Counted from the stretch's first letter, positions 1-6,231 are shown. The stretch: 6,655 bases of DNA from Gammaproteobacteria bacterium (GCA_009839585.1 VXPI01000146.1:1-6655); one strand, 5' to 3'. Numbers and translations: made by a program. Notes: generated by a model not told the origin, from the sequence alone.

Positions 1-675
1 GTATTTATCGCAGGGGCCGGCAATATCGGTTTTACGCTGGCAAAGAAGCTGGAAGAGGGTGGCTATCAGGTCAAACTCGTTGAAAAAGACGAGGTAAGGG
101 CAAGGCAGGCTTCAGAACGACTCAATAAAACTATCGTGCTGCATGGCGATGCTGCTGATGAGGCATTGTTGAGCCAGGAAAGCATTGATGCAACCCAGAT
201 GTTTTGTGCCCTGACCAACGAAGACGAGGCCAATATTCTGGCGGCCATGTTAGCCAAACGCCTTGGGGCAACCCGGGTGATGTCCCTGATCAACAAGACC
301 ATGTATATCGAGTTGGTTGAAAGCATGCTGGACATTGCCATATCACCGAGACTGTCAACCGTCAGTGAGCTGTTGCTGCATGTACGCCGGGGCGATGTAG
401 TGGCCGCACATACATTGAGACGCGGGGCAGCTGAAGCAATCGAAGCCATAGTCCACGGAGACAGCAAAACATCAAAGCTTGTGGGACGCACGGTAAAACA
501 GCTGAAGTTGCCTCCAGGCGCTGCATTGGGAGCCCTGATGCGTAATGAACAGTTGATCGAAATTGAAGACGACGTGACCATTGAAGATGGCGACCATGTA
601 ATTATTTTCATGGTCGACAAGGCGCGTATTCATGATGTCGAACGGCTGTTTGAAGTCTCGGCCACATTCTTTTAA
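1..675 (+). CDS. trkA: Trk K+ uptake system regulatory subunit TrkA, C-terminal half (5' end outside window)
   Basis: TrkA is the cytoplasmic, nucleotide-binding (NAD(H)/ATP) subunit that gates the TrkH or TrkG potassium channel. The reading frame is open from the first base and gives 224 residues, about half of the usual ~458. The fragment begins inside the second Rossmann-type RCK domain. A dinucleotide-binding glycine motif, GAGNIG, lies at residues 5-10, an acidic residue follows the second strand in KLVEKD (about 25-30), and GDAAD is at 49-53. The stretch TNEDEANILAAMLAKRLGA and the run LRRGAAEAIEA closely resemble E. coli TrkA. The last ~80 residues form the TrkA_C domain, and the protein ends VERLFEVSATFF, like the E. 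coli C-terminus. The gene continues left of the window, so start, promoter and first RCK domain are not visible. trkH follows 20 bp downstream on the same strand, which supports one transcript for both subunits. Identification is firm. Confidence 0.97.
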   Translation, partial: VFIAGAGNIGFTLAKKLEEGGYQVKLVEKDEVRARQASERLNKTIVLHGDAADEALLSQESIDATQMFCALTNEDEANILAAMLAKRLGATRVMSLINKTMYIELVESMLDIAISPRLSTVSELLLHVRRGDVVAAHTLRRGAAEAIEAIVHGDSKTSKLVGRTVKQLKLPPGAALGALMRNEQLIEIEDDVTIEDGDHVIIFMVDKARIHDVERLFEVSATFF

Positions 676-695
676 TCCATCTCACGACATTACTT

Positions 696-2165
696 ATGAC
701 ACTGCATGGCGTTTTCAGGATTCTGGGTATCCTGCTTGCCTACTTTGCATTTTCTTTTGTGGTTCCTGTAGTAGTGTCTTTACTTTATCAGGACGATCAT
801 CACCGGGTCTTCATCATCGCGTTCGCAATCACTCTGGCCAGCGCATTGATATTGTGGTGGCCATGTAGACATTACAAGGATGAGTTGAGATTCCGGGAAG
901 GGTTTCTAATTGCAGTTCTCGTCTGGGTAGCGTTGTCCATATTTGCGGCAATTCCGTTTCTGCTCTGCACTGTGCTGAATCTCAACTGGGTAGATGCATT
1001 GTTTGAAGCGACTTCGGGATTGACCACGACAGGATCAACGATTCTGGTCAATCTGGAGGAGCTGCCGCATTCGATATTGTTTTATCGTCAGCAACTGCAA
1101 TGGCTGGGCGGGATGGGGCTGGTGGTACTTGCGGTCGCAATTTTGCCGGCCCTAGGAGTAGGTGGCCTACAGTTGTACCGGGCTGAAACTCCCGGGCCGA
1201 TGAAGGATAGCAAGCTGACACCGCGGATTCGTGAAACAGCCAAGGCCATGTGGTATGTCTATTTGTCGCTGACCTTGATCTGTGCTGTTGCCTATCTTGG
1301 TGCCGGGATGTCCCTGTTCGATGCCATCTGCCACGCCTTCTCGACAGTTGCGATCGGTGGATTCTCCACGTATAACAACAACCTCGGTCATTTTGACAGC
1401 CGGGCGATTTACCTGGTCTCCTGCGTTTTCATGATTCTGGCTGGGCTCAATTTCGCCCTGCATTACATGGCAATTCGCTCGGGACGGTTCTCGAGCGGCA
1501 AATGGATCCGCGTCTATTTTCAGGATCATGAAGCCCGCACCTATCTGTCCATTATCGGAATTGCCGGGATGCTCACTATTCTCGCATTGCTGACCCACCA
1601 AACCTACAGCAATACCCTGGATAGCTTTATTCATGGATTCGTACAGACCGTATCGATAGTCACCACCACTGGTTTCACCACTCAGGATTTCAGTTTGTGG
1701 CCGACATTCATTCCGTTTTTCCTGATTCTCTTGAGCACTTCCGGAGGTTGTGCGGGATCCACCGGGGGTGGCATGAAAACCATCCGGATTATCCTGCTGT
1801 TCAAGCAGGGTATGCGTGAGATATCAAGACTGGTGCACCCTCATGCGATCATACCGACCAAGATTGGAGATAAACCGGTTAGTGAGGATGTCAATAATGC
1901 GGTATGGGGATTTTTATCCCTGTATATATTTTCCTTCACGGTTTTACTGCTGGCAATGCTCGCAACCGGCCTTGATCTGGTGACTGCATATTCATCCGTG
2001 ATTGCCTGTCTGAACAATCTTGGCCCGGGGCTTGGGAGTGTCTCGGAAAATTTTGCCGGCGTCAGTGATATCGGAAAAATCATCTTGACTCTGGCCATGC
2101 TGTTGGGAAGGCTTGAGCTATATACGCTACTGGTTCTTTTTGCTCCGGTATTTTGGAGAGGCTGA
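696..2165 (+). CDS. trkH: Trk K+ uptake system channel subunit TrkH
   Basis: This is the inner-membrane potassium-conducting subunit of the Trk system, of the SKT (TrkH/TrkG/KtrB) superfamily. It has 489 residues against 483 in E. coli TrkH. All four pore-loop repeats are visible with their filter glycines: TTTGST (G113), VAIGGFS (G221), TTTGFT (G326) and NNLGPG (G443). The conserved segment STSGGCAGSTGGGMK lies at about 347-361, between the third pore loop and the last pair of helices, and LGRLELYTLLVLFAP near the C-terminus is typical of the family. Hydrophobic helices alternate with short polar loops throughout. The ATG at 696 is the first in frame and lies 20 bp after the trkA stop. No strong Shine-Dalgarno sequence is visible, so translation may depend on coupling to trkA. 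The gene is convergent with the tolC-type gene, with only 19 bp between the stop codons. Both subunits being adjacent suggests a complete, functional uptake system. Confidence 0.97.
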   Translation: MTLHGVFRILGILLAYFAFSFVVPVVVSLLYQDDHHRVFIIAFAITLASALILWWPCRHYKDELRFREGFLIAVLVWVALSIFAAIPFLLCTVLNLNWVDALFEATSGLTTTGSTILVNLEELPHSILFYRQQLQWLGGMGLVVLAVAILPALGVGGLQLYRAETPGPMKDSKLTPRIRETAKAMWYVYLSLTLICAVAYLGAGMSLFDAICHAFSTVAIGGFSTYNNNLGHFDSRAIYLVSCVFMILAGLNFALHYMAIRSGRFSSGKWIRVYFQDHEARTYLSIIGIAGMLTILALLTHQTYSNTLDSFIHGFVQTVSIVTTTGFTTQDFSLWPTFIPFFLILLSTSGGCAGSTGGGMKTIRIILLFKQGMREISRLVHPHAIIPTKIGDKPVSEDVNNAVWGFLSLYIFSFTVLLLAMLATGLDLVTAYSSVIACLNNLGPGLGSVSENFAGVSDIGKIILTLAMLLGRLELYTLLVLFAPVFWRG

Positions 2166-2188
2166 GATCTCTTTCAGATCAATCTCAG
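2162..2188. terminator. Weak dyad spanning both stop codons of convergent trkH and tolC-type genes
   Basis: The arms CTGAGAT (2162-2168) and ATCTCAG (2182-2188) are perfectly complementary, with a 13-nt loop. The left arm contains the trkH stop codon and the right arm contains the stop codon of the minus-strand gene. There is no G/C-rich stem and no clear U-tract on either side, so it is at most a weak bidirectional terminator or a pause site. It is the only hairpin I found between the two convergent genes. Confidence 0.25.
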
Positions 2189-3528
2189 GCATCCTGATCC
2201 AGCCAGCCGTTCACGAGCTGGATGTCGTTCTCGTCAAGATCGCCAATGGCCTGTTCCAGTTCAAGCAGGGATATGATGTAGTTGTAGCGGGAATTCAGGT
2301 AATTCGTCCTTGACTGCGAGAGGCTTCGTTGTGCATCAAGCACATCAATATTTGTCGTCAGACCGGCTTCGTATCCTTCCTGTTTTGCAGCCAGTGCGCT
2401 TTCTCCAGCTGTAATCGCTTCACTCAGGGCTTCGGCCTGGGAAATATTGCTGGTGATGTCGAGATAGGTCAGGGTAGCCTCAGAGCGTGCATTAATACGG
2501 GCCAGGTCCAGTTCCTCCAAGGCGCGGTTATAGAGAATTCCAGCCTGATCAGAGCGTACCGACAGTCCGCCGGTGAACAGGGGCATATTGACTTGCAAAT
2601 AGATGGACGCACTGTCTTTGGTGTAGTCGTTAATACCACCTACAGAGGTTGACCGGTTACCCCCAATCGACATTGTGGGGAATGTTCCGTCTTTCAGTTT
2701 CTGAATCTCATACTTGGCAATCCTGAGATCAAGCGATTTCATCTGAACATTCAGATTGTTCGCTTCAGCCTGATCAATCCATTCATCGAGCGATTCCGGG
2801 TCGGGTGATAAAAGCGGTGCATCGTTCAACAGTGGGATCAGGGCTTTCGGCGGCTGGCCAATCATCTCTCGAAGTAACGAAATGCTGTTCTTGAGGGCGT
2901 TGTCTGTCTGTATGGCATTTGCCTCTGCCTGCTTAAGTCGGGCTCTGGCATCGAACAGGTCTGCCTGAGTTCCGAGTCCAACCTCAAGTCGTCCTGTGGT
3001 CAGATCCAGTTGACGACGAATGGCAATGATATCGACTCTTGCGACTTCACGACGATCCTGCGCCGCGAGCACATTCAAATAACGTTCGGCAACTCGAAGA
3101 ATCAGCTCCTGATGCGATTGTCTTAGCAGGATTTCGGAAGCAGACTCCGAGGTTTCAGCCTGACGCAATCGAGTTCGCAACAAGCGATCATAGATCGGTG
3201 CCCCGACTCTGATATCAAGTATATGATCTTTATGATCCTCCCAATTGTTCATAACAGTGTCATCGGTCATGGCATGGCCCAACCTTCCGACAAGTGACAT
3301 ACTCCCTTTCCGTTCGGATCTGATGATTTTCGGATCCAGTGTTACTGCCTCATGACGCAACAATTCGGATTGATAGACAGGATCATTCTCGAGTGCCAGT
3401 CGATACACTTCATTAATGTCCCAAGCCGAAGCCCGAACCGGGGCCAGACAAACCGTGGTCAAGGTAAGCAGCCACAGCCCCTGCCGCATTTTTTTCGTCA
3501 TATTGTTCACTAACTTTGGCATGTGCAT
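2185..3528 (-). CDS. tolC: TolC-family outer membrane efflux/secretion channel protein
   Basis: This is an outer-membrane channel of the OEP (PF02321) family. Such trimers form the exit duct of type I secretion systems and tripartite efflux pumps. The 447 residues match the usual 430-490. A signal peptide covers about residues 10-35: a KK/R-containing start, a hydrophobic LLTLTTVCLAP core and a likely cleavage after RASA. Two OEP repeats follow (about 36-215 and 240-445). The N-repeat carries LGTQADLFDARARLKQAEA and the C-repeat carries GLTTNIDVLDAQRSLSQSR, the equivalent helix-turn positions in each half. The first repeat opens with NEVYRLALENDPVYQSE, typical of TolC. The annotated ATG lies 10 bp after the stop of the methyltransferase gene. 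In-frame ATGs at residues 3, 10 and 14 are alternatives; starting at residue 10 would give a cleaner 26-residue signal peptide. No good ribosome site separates these options. No pump or adaptor gene is visible, so the substrate is unknown. Confidence 0.93.
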   Translation of the reverse strand: MHMPKLVNNMTKKMRQGLWLLTLTTVCLAPVRASAWDINEVYRLALENDPVYQSELLRHEAVTLDPKIIRSERKGSMSLVGRLGHAMTDDTVMNNWEDHKDHILDIRVGAPIYDRLLRTRLRQAETSESASEILLRQSHQELILRVAERYLNVLAAQDRREVARVDIIAIRRQLDLTTGRLEVGLGTQADLFDARARLKQAEANAIQTDNALKNSISLLREMIGQPPKALIPLLNDAPLLSPDPESLDEWIDQAEANNLNVQMKSLDLRIAKYEIQKLKDGTFPTMSIGGNRSTSVGGINDYTKDSASIYLQVNMPLFTGGLSVRSDQAGILYNRALEELDLARINARSEATLTYLDITSNISQAEALSEAITAGESALAAKQEGYEAGLTTNIDVLDAQRSLSQSRTNYLNSRYNYIISLLELEQAIGDLDENDIQLVNGWLDQDA

Positions 3529-3538
3529 TTGATTTTCG

Positions 3539-4192
3539 TTAAAACGTGAAGCTTACCGGCTCTTGAACATGGTCAAGGCGTGGTGCTTCGGTTTCGAATA
3601 GGCTTTTGATGGCCCCATCCTGATCGCAGATAACTGCCTGCATAGTCGGGACATGTCCCTGAATACCGACAATACGACCTGTCCTGTTGACCATCGGCAA
3701 AAACAGTGGAGACAGTTCGGGAACGGAACCGGTGATCAGGGCCCGATCAAACTGTCCGGCATTATCGGATACCAGGGAACAGTAGTCAAAGCAATCGGTC
3801 TCGATGACCTCAACATTGTCAATATTGGCTTTTGCGAGACTGGTTCGGGAGGATTCAACCAGCCATGGATCTATTTCCAGACTAATCACCTTTTTGCAGA
3901 GTCTTGCCACAACAGCCGCCGAGTAGCCGGTTCCGGTACCGACTTCCAGTACAGTGTGTCCGGAATCCAGATTCAGGGCATCAATCATTCTCGCAATAAC
4001 CTTGGGCTCCAGCATGGTCTGACGCTCACTGATCGGTATGGCCATGTCCGCATAGGCAAATTCGAGATAAGGCTCTGGTACAAACTGGTCACGCACAACG
4101 CTGTCGAAAGCCTCAAGGATATTTCGGTCCAATACATTCCAGGTTCGGATTTGCTGTCCGATCATATTGATTTGGGCACTTCGAATAGTCAT
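3539..4192 (-). CDS. Divergent Pcm-like (protein-L-isoaspartate O-methyltransferase family) methyltransferase
   Basis: This is an AdoMet-dependent methyltransferase of the PCMT fold, 217 residues, near the length of E. coli Pcm (208). Motif I is VLEVGTGTGYSAA (81-93). The acidic residue after the second strand is in SLEIDPWLV (104-112), and the post-II segment is DRALITGSVPEL (149-160). The N-terminal part aligns well with Pcm: QFVPEPYLEFAYADMAIPISERQ has the spacing of the Pcm lid region. However, the Pcm active-site segment QTISQP is replaced by QTMLEP, so the catalytic Ser is Leu61 here. The protein belongs to the subgroup found beside tolC in proteobacteria, usually annotated as protein-L-isoaspartate methyltransferase by homology only. 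Repair of isoaspartate is therefore doubtful, and the true substrate is unknown. The ATG at 4192 has a weak GGAT-type ribosome site. The gene is followed after 10 bp by the tolC-type gene, suggesting co-transcription and possibly coupled translation. Confidence 0.9.
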   Translation of the reverse strand: MTIRSAQINMIGQQIRTWNVLDRNILEAFDSVVRDQFVPEPYLEFAYADMAIPISERQTMLEPKVIARMIDALNLDSGHTVLEVGTGTGYSAAVVARLCKKVISLEIDPWLVESSRTSLAKANIDNVEVIETDCFDYCSLVSDNAGQFDRALITGSVPELSPLFLPMVNRTGRIVGIQGHVPTMQAVICDQDGAIKSLFETEAPRLDHVQEPVSFTF

Positions 4193-4247
4193 CTCAGCTA
4201 TCCGTTCTGGTCGACGGCTTCATGACAAGCATAATCAGGTAGTTGCG

Positions 4248-4278
4248 ATCATATGTATGGCTTGGTTTTTGCATTGAA
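4248..4278 (-). promoter_or_regulatory. Weak proximal promoter candidate for the methyltransferase-tolC operon
   Basis: On the minus strand a TATGAT hexamer (4248-4253) resembles a -10 element, with only a poor -35 match, TTCAAT (4273-4278), at 19-bp spacing. It would start transcription about 50 nt before the methyltransferase ATG. It competes with the more distant candidate at 4359-4387. Neither is strong. Confidence 0.25.
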
Positions 4279-4344
4279 GCGGGTTGCGGTCATGTTTCCG
4301 TATCCCGAATTTTACTGTATTGCACACAGAAAACAGGTGCCCGG

Positions 4345-4382
4345 CAACCCATACCCGAATAATCCAGTTAGATTATGGGTTG
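4345..4382. repeat. Nested inverted repeat overlapping the distal promoter candidate
   Basis: Outer arms CAACCCATA (4345-4353) and TATGGGTTG (4374-4382) are perfect 9-bp complements. Inside them, ATAATC (4359-4364) and GATTAT (4371-4376) form a second perfect pair with a 6-nt loop. The two pairings share bases, so they are alternatives, or they combine into one 12-bp stem with an 8-nt bulge. No U-tract follows on either strand, which argues against an intrinsic terminator and leaves an operator or an RNA leader structure as options. Confidence 0.5.
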
Positions 4383-4387
4383 TTCAA
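4359..4387 (-). promoter_or_regulatory. Candidate distal promoter for the methyltransferase-tolC operon
   Basis: On the minus strand TTGAAC (4382-4387) and GATTAT (4359-4364) are separated by exactly 17 bp; each matches the sigma70 consensus at four of six positions. The predicted start is near 4352, giving a leader of about 160 nt before the methyltransferase gene. The element is covered by an inverted repeat (4345-4382), which would suit an operator. This is a pattern match only. Confidence 0.3.
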
Positions 4388-4493
4388 TACTCCCTGACAG
4401 AATGTCAAAGAGGCCGGATTCATGTGTTTTTGTATAGTGTTCGTGTACCTGTAAAAGGTTTTTGTGTCGTCGATCAGGGAGGGTTGCCTAGAA

Positions 4494-4521
4494 GAAAACC
4501 CAAATGAGAAAACCCAAATGC
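4494..4521. repeat. Two tandem copies of a 14-bp unit
   Basis: GAAAACCCAAATGA (4494-4507) is followed at once by GAAAACCCAAATGC (4508-4521), identical at 13 of 14 positions. Two copies only, with no spacers. It looks like a local slippage duplication in non-coding DNA, though paired protein sites cannot be excluded. Confidence 0.7.
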
Positions 4522-4580
4522 ATCCTGTAGTATGCTAATCATACAGAACCGCTTCCGGCTTGAATGGATCAATCACTTGC

Positions 4581-4595
4581 AGACCATTATGGTCT
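4581..4595. repeat. Perfect 7-1-7 palindrome
   Basis: AGACCAT (4581-4587) and ATGGTCT (4589-4595) flank a single central base. The symmetry and size suit a dimeric repressor site, but no promoter is evident next to it. It lies downstream of the phasin terminator and far upstream of the methyltransferase gene. Confidence 0.5.
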
Positions 4596-4618
4596 TGTTC
4601 TGAACTGGAACTCCAAAA

Positions 4619-4658
4619 GAAAATCCCCGCCAGCTTCGAAAAACTGACGGGGATTTTC
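4619..4658 (-). terminator. Rho-independent terminator of the phasin gene
   Basis: A 15-bp stem pairs 4619-4633 with 4644-4658 around a 10-nt loop. The only imperfect pair (4630/4647) is a G-U wobble in minus-strand RNA but an A-C mismatch in plus-strand RNA, which points to minus-strand use. On the minus strand the stem carries a GGCGGGG core and runs into UUUUCUUUU. It begins about 37 nt past the phasin stop codon. Confidence 0.88.
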
Positions 4659-4694
4659 GGGACCAATGCCCAAAAGGCAGGAGGTTCAGGCAGA

Positions 4695-5000
4695 TTACTT
4701 GTTGACTGACAATTTGCGTGCTTCTTCAACAAACTTGGCATTCATTTCGCCAATTGCTTCCAGGTCGCGAGTAACCTGTTCACCAACTTCCTTGATCACA
4801 TTCTGTTGACCCTCGGCATAGGTTTTGAGATCCTCGACGGTTTTGATATCGAGACCGTCATTCAGATTCTTGAAGCCCAGCTCAGCGTAAGCCTTAAGGC
4901 TTTCTGTCTGCATGGCAAAAACAGTTTTCATGTTGCTCAGGACCAGGCGATTGAATTCGACAGCCGGAGCCAGAGCCTTGTTAATTTTTTCTGTGTTCAT
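4695..5000 (-). CDS. Phasin family protein (polyhydroxyalkanoate granule-associated)
   Basis: Phasins are small amphipathic proteins that coat cytoplasmic polyhydroxyalkanoate granules and control their number and size. The 101-residue sequence has the phasin_2 (PF09361) pattern. It is an almost wholly helical chain without a signal peptide or Cys, with NKALAPAVEFNRLVLSNMK at the start, then FAMQTESLKAYAELGFKNLNDGL, then a polar helix with KTYAEGQQNVIKEVGEQV and the tail GEMNAKFVEEARKL. The length is at the short end of the family. The ATG at 5000 is preceded on the minus strand by GAAAGGTAATTCTC, a good Shine-Dalgarno at normal distance. It has its own strong promoter (5046-5074) and its own terminator (4619-4658), so it is probably a single-gene, well-expressed transcript. 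No PHA synthase is in the window. A phasin strongly suggests that the organism stores PHA, but this is an inference. Confidence 0.9.
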   Translation of the reverse strand: MNTEKINKALAPAVEFNRLVLSNMKTVFAMQTESLKAYAELGFKNLNDGLDIKTVEDLKTYAEGQQNVIKEVGEQVTRDLEAIGEMNAKFVEEARKLSVNK

Positions 5001-5045
5001 GAGAATTACCTTTCAATTGGGTTGTTTAATTATTTTGTGCAGCGC

Positions 5046-5074
5046 ATCATAACAACTCTTATTGTGCGGTGCAA
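5046..5074 (-). promoter_or_regulatory. Sigma70-type promoter of the phasin gene
   Basis: On the minus strand TTGCAC (5069-5074) and TATGAT (5046-5051) are separated by exactly 17 bp; the hexamers match the consensus at four and five of six positions. The predicted start is near 5039, giving a leader of about 38 nt before the phasin ATG. Directly upstream (5075-5123) 45 of 49 bases are A or T, as in an UP element. The -35 lies inside TTGTGCGGTGCAA (5062-5074), an imperfect dyad containing TGC/GCA half-sites. Such half-sites occur in binding sites of PhaR, the usual phasin repressor, but this match is loose. Confidence 0.75.
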
Positions 5075-5106
5075 CATATTTATTCATGGTTTATTTTTAT
5101 TTTAAT

Positions 5107-5123
5107 AATAAATAATATTTATT
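5107..5123. repeat. A/T-only inverted repeat upstream of the phasin promoter
   Basis: AATAAAT (5107-5113) and ATTTATT (5117-5123) are perfect complements with a 3-nt loop. It sits in the A/T-rich tract between the phosphopantetheinyl transferase stop and the phasin promoter. A/T-rich DNA forms such repeats easily by chance. Confidence 0.3.
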
Positions 5124-5153
5124 GCATTGATTCCGTTAGCCAGAATGCCGGCC

Positions 5154-5960
5154 TCAGCCGGTTTTGATGGAAGCGAAGTTAAATGCCTGTATATCCGGGT
5201 GGTGGCGATTGGAATCGGGCGAGTCATACATAAGCGCTGCAGAACCGTCTGTAGGCAACTCGATCTGGGTTCCGTACACATGACCAAATCTGGGGCCGTC
5301 CCGTGTGTCACCAAACAAACCAGACACTGGTAACATCCAGCAGAATGAATCCGGATCCTGCAATAGGTTGGTCTGGCTCATGTTATAGCGGATTCCGACA
5401 CCCAGCAATTTGCCGTAAGCTTCCTTGCGTGTCCACCAATCCAGCATGGCGGCATGTTGTTGCGTCTTTGGCAGATTATCAAAATACTGTTTTTCCGGTT
5501 TCGAAAGAATACGGTTACTGAGTCTTTGGACATGCACATCTCTGGGATGCATTTCGAGATCGACACCCAATTCCCGATCACGGGAGAACGCATACAGCAC
5601 GTATCCCGAAGACATCGAATAGTTAAATTGCAGCCACTGTAAAGGTTTGCCCAGTTCTGGCTTTCCCCTTGGTCCATATTCCAGCGTAATCCGGTCTCGC
5701 GGCAGTCCAGTGTAGGCCTCGATCAGGATTTTCAGGCCAATTCTTGCCTCCAGGTACAACGCCCGTTGCCTGGCATCAGACAATCGCAAGGCCCGAAATC
5801 GTTCGCGTTCGCCTAGCCATGCCCAGGCATCATGACCGAACTGGTCCAGTGCATTGTGCCCGGGAAAAGCCAGCCAGAGATGAACCTTCTCCGAATCCAG
5901 TTCAAGGGCATGAAAAGTCGAAGACCAGGACAGCGGTTTTTTCGCCAGCCCCCGGGTCAT
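5154..5960 (-). CDS. 4'-phosphopantetheinyl transferase, Sfp/AcpT superfamily
   Basis: It transfers the 4'-phosphopantetheine arm of coenzyme A to a conserved Ser of acyl- or peptidyl-carrier proteins, in the cytoplasm. Starting at 5960 it has 268 residues, in the range of the two-domain Sfp type. Motifs in order: GKPEL (99-103), FNYSMS (112-117), GVDLE (132-136), an EKQYF segment around 156-160, and WTRKEAYGKLLGVG (176-189). Asp134, Glu136 and Glu180 correspond to the metal-binding acids of Sfp. The usual His of the SHS motif is Met116 here. The frame extends up to a GTG at 6026, which would overlap the upstream gene by 62 bp and lacks a ribosome site. The ATG at 5960 lies 4 bp after the upstream stop, with GGGGAAAG just before it, so I prefer it. 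Co-transcription with the 76-residue gene is likely. No carrier protein, polyketide or peptide synthetase gene is visible, so the target is unknown. Confidence 0.92.
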   Translation of the reverse strand: MTRGLAKKPLSWSSTFHALELDSEKVHLWLAFPGHNALDQFGHDAWAWLGERERFRALRLSDARQRALYLEARIGLKILIEAYTGLPRDRITLEYGPRGKPELGKPLQWLQFNYSMSSGYVLYAFSRDRELGVDLEMHPRDVHVQRLSNRILSKPEKQYFDNLPKTQQHAAMLDWWTRKEAYGKLLGVGIRYNMSQTNLLQDPDSFCWMLPVSGLFGDTRDGPRFGHVYGTQIELPTDGSAALMYDSPDSNRHHPDIQAFNFASIKTG

Positions 5961-5964
5961 TGAA

Positions 5965-6195
5965 TCATCTTTCCCCAAATGCCGAACTGAAACTGTTGAT
6001 TCGAGCCAGGGCATTCTCTTCGACACTGGCGTTCAGTCCGTTTTTCCTCTTCTCGACAATCAGATGCTGTAACCCTTGACGGTCAAACATGTAGGATGCA
6101 CTGTCAATGCGAAGTTCGGCTACAAACCCTTCTCCCGGCAGATTGATAATCTCGATCAGAGCGACCTCTTTTTCGATGTTGTAGTCTGTAGGCAT
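5965..6195 (-). CDS. Small protein of unknown function upstream of the phosphopantetheinyl transferase
   Basis: I do not recognise this 76-residue protein. It has no signal peptide, no membrane segment and no Cys. The first half looks like beta strands (VALIEIINLPGEGFVAELRI), with a Gly-containing turn between two hydrophobic strands. The middle and end look helical (FDRQGLQHLIVEKRKNG, then VEENALARINSFSS). It is acidic at the N-terminus and basic in the middle. The stop codon lies 4 bp before the preferred start of the transferase gene, and no other gene lies between it and the control region 6196-6447, so it is the first gene of a two-gene unit. The ribosome site is weak: a GGGATG about 12 nt before the ATG. 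It could assist the transferase, but nothing in the sequence shows this. Codon use resembles that of its neighbour, and the tight spacing favours a real gene. Confidence 0.7.
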   Translation of the reverse strand: MPTDYNIEKEVALIEIINLPGEGFVAELRIDSASYMFDRQGLQHLIVEKRKNGLNASVEENALARINSFSSAFGER

Positions 6196-6231
6196 TGAAC
6201 AAAATCATCCCGAATGAATACGAATAAATGG

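Noticed and set aside
66..620. Long minus-strand open frame (184 residues) opposite trkA
   Set aside because: It is antisense to a firmly identified gene, Ser/Ala-rich in the manner of a shadow frame, and has no family features.
1167..1634. 155-residue minus-strand open frame opposite trkH
   Set aside because: It is antisense to the pore-forming region of trkH, where the sense frame shows all conserved motifs.
3653..4225. 190-residue plus-strand open frame opposite the methyltransferase gene
   Set aside because: The minus-strand frame holds a clear AdoMet-binding motif and Pcm-like lid; the plus-strand product has no recognisable feature.
4441..4470. Hairpin with T-run (ACCT/AGGT then TTTTT) as a plus-strand terminator
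   Set aside because: The stem is only 4 bp and there is no plus-strand gene upstream.
4253..4507. 84-residue plus-strand open frame in the gene-free stretch
   Set aside because: No ribosome site or promoter, no recognisable domain, and it runs over the dyad and tandem repeat as expected of non-coding DNA. I treat it as chance.
4494..4521. CRISPR-like repeat
   Set aside because: Only two adjacent 14-bp copies with no spacers and no cas genes.
5148..5161. CCGGC-ctca-GCCGG hairpin at the end of the transferase gene
   Set aside because: In the gene's own direction no U-tract follows; the T-run is on the plus strand, where no gene needs termination. Only a 5-bp stem.
5744..6079. 111-residue plus-strand open frame opposite the transferase and small-protein genes
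   Set aside because: Pro/Arg-rich shadow translation over two genes with better support and spacing.
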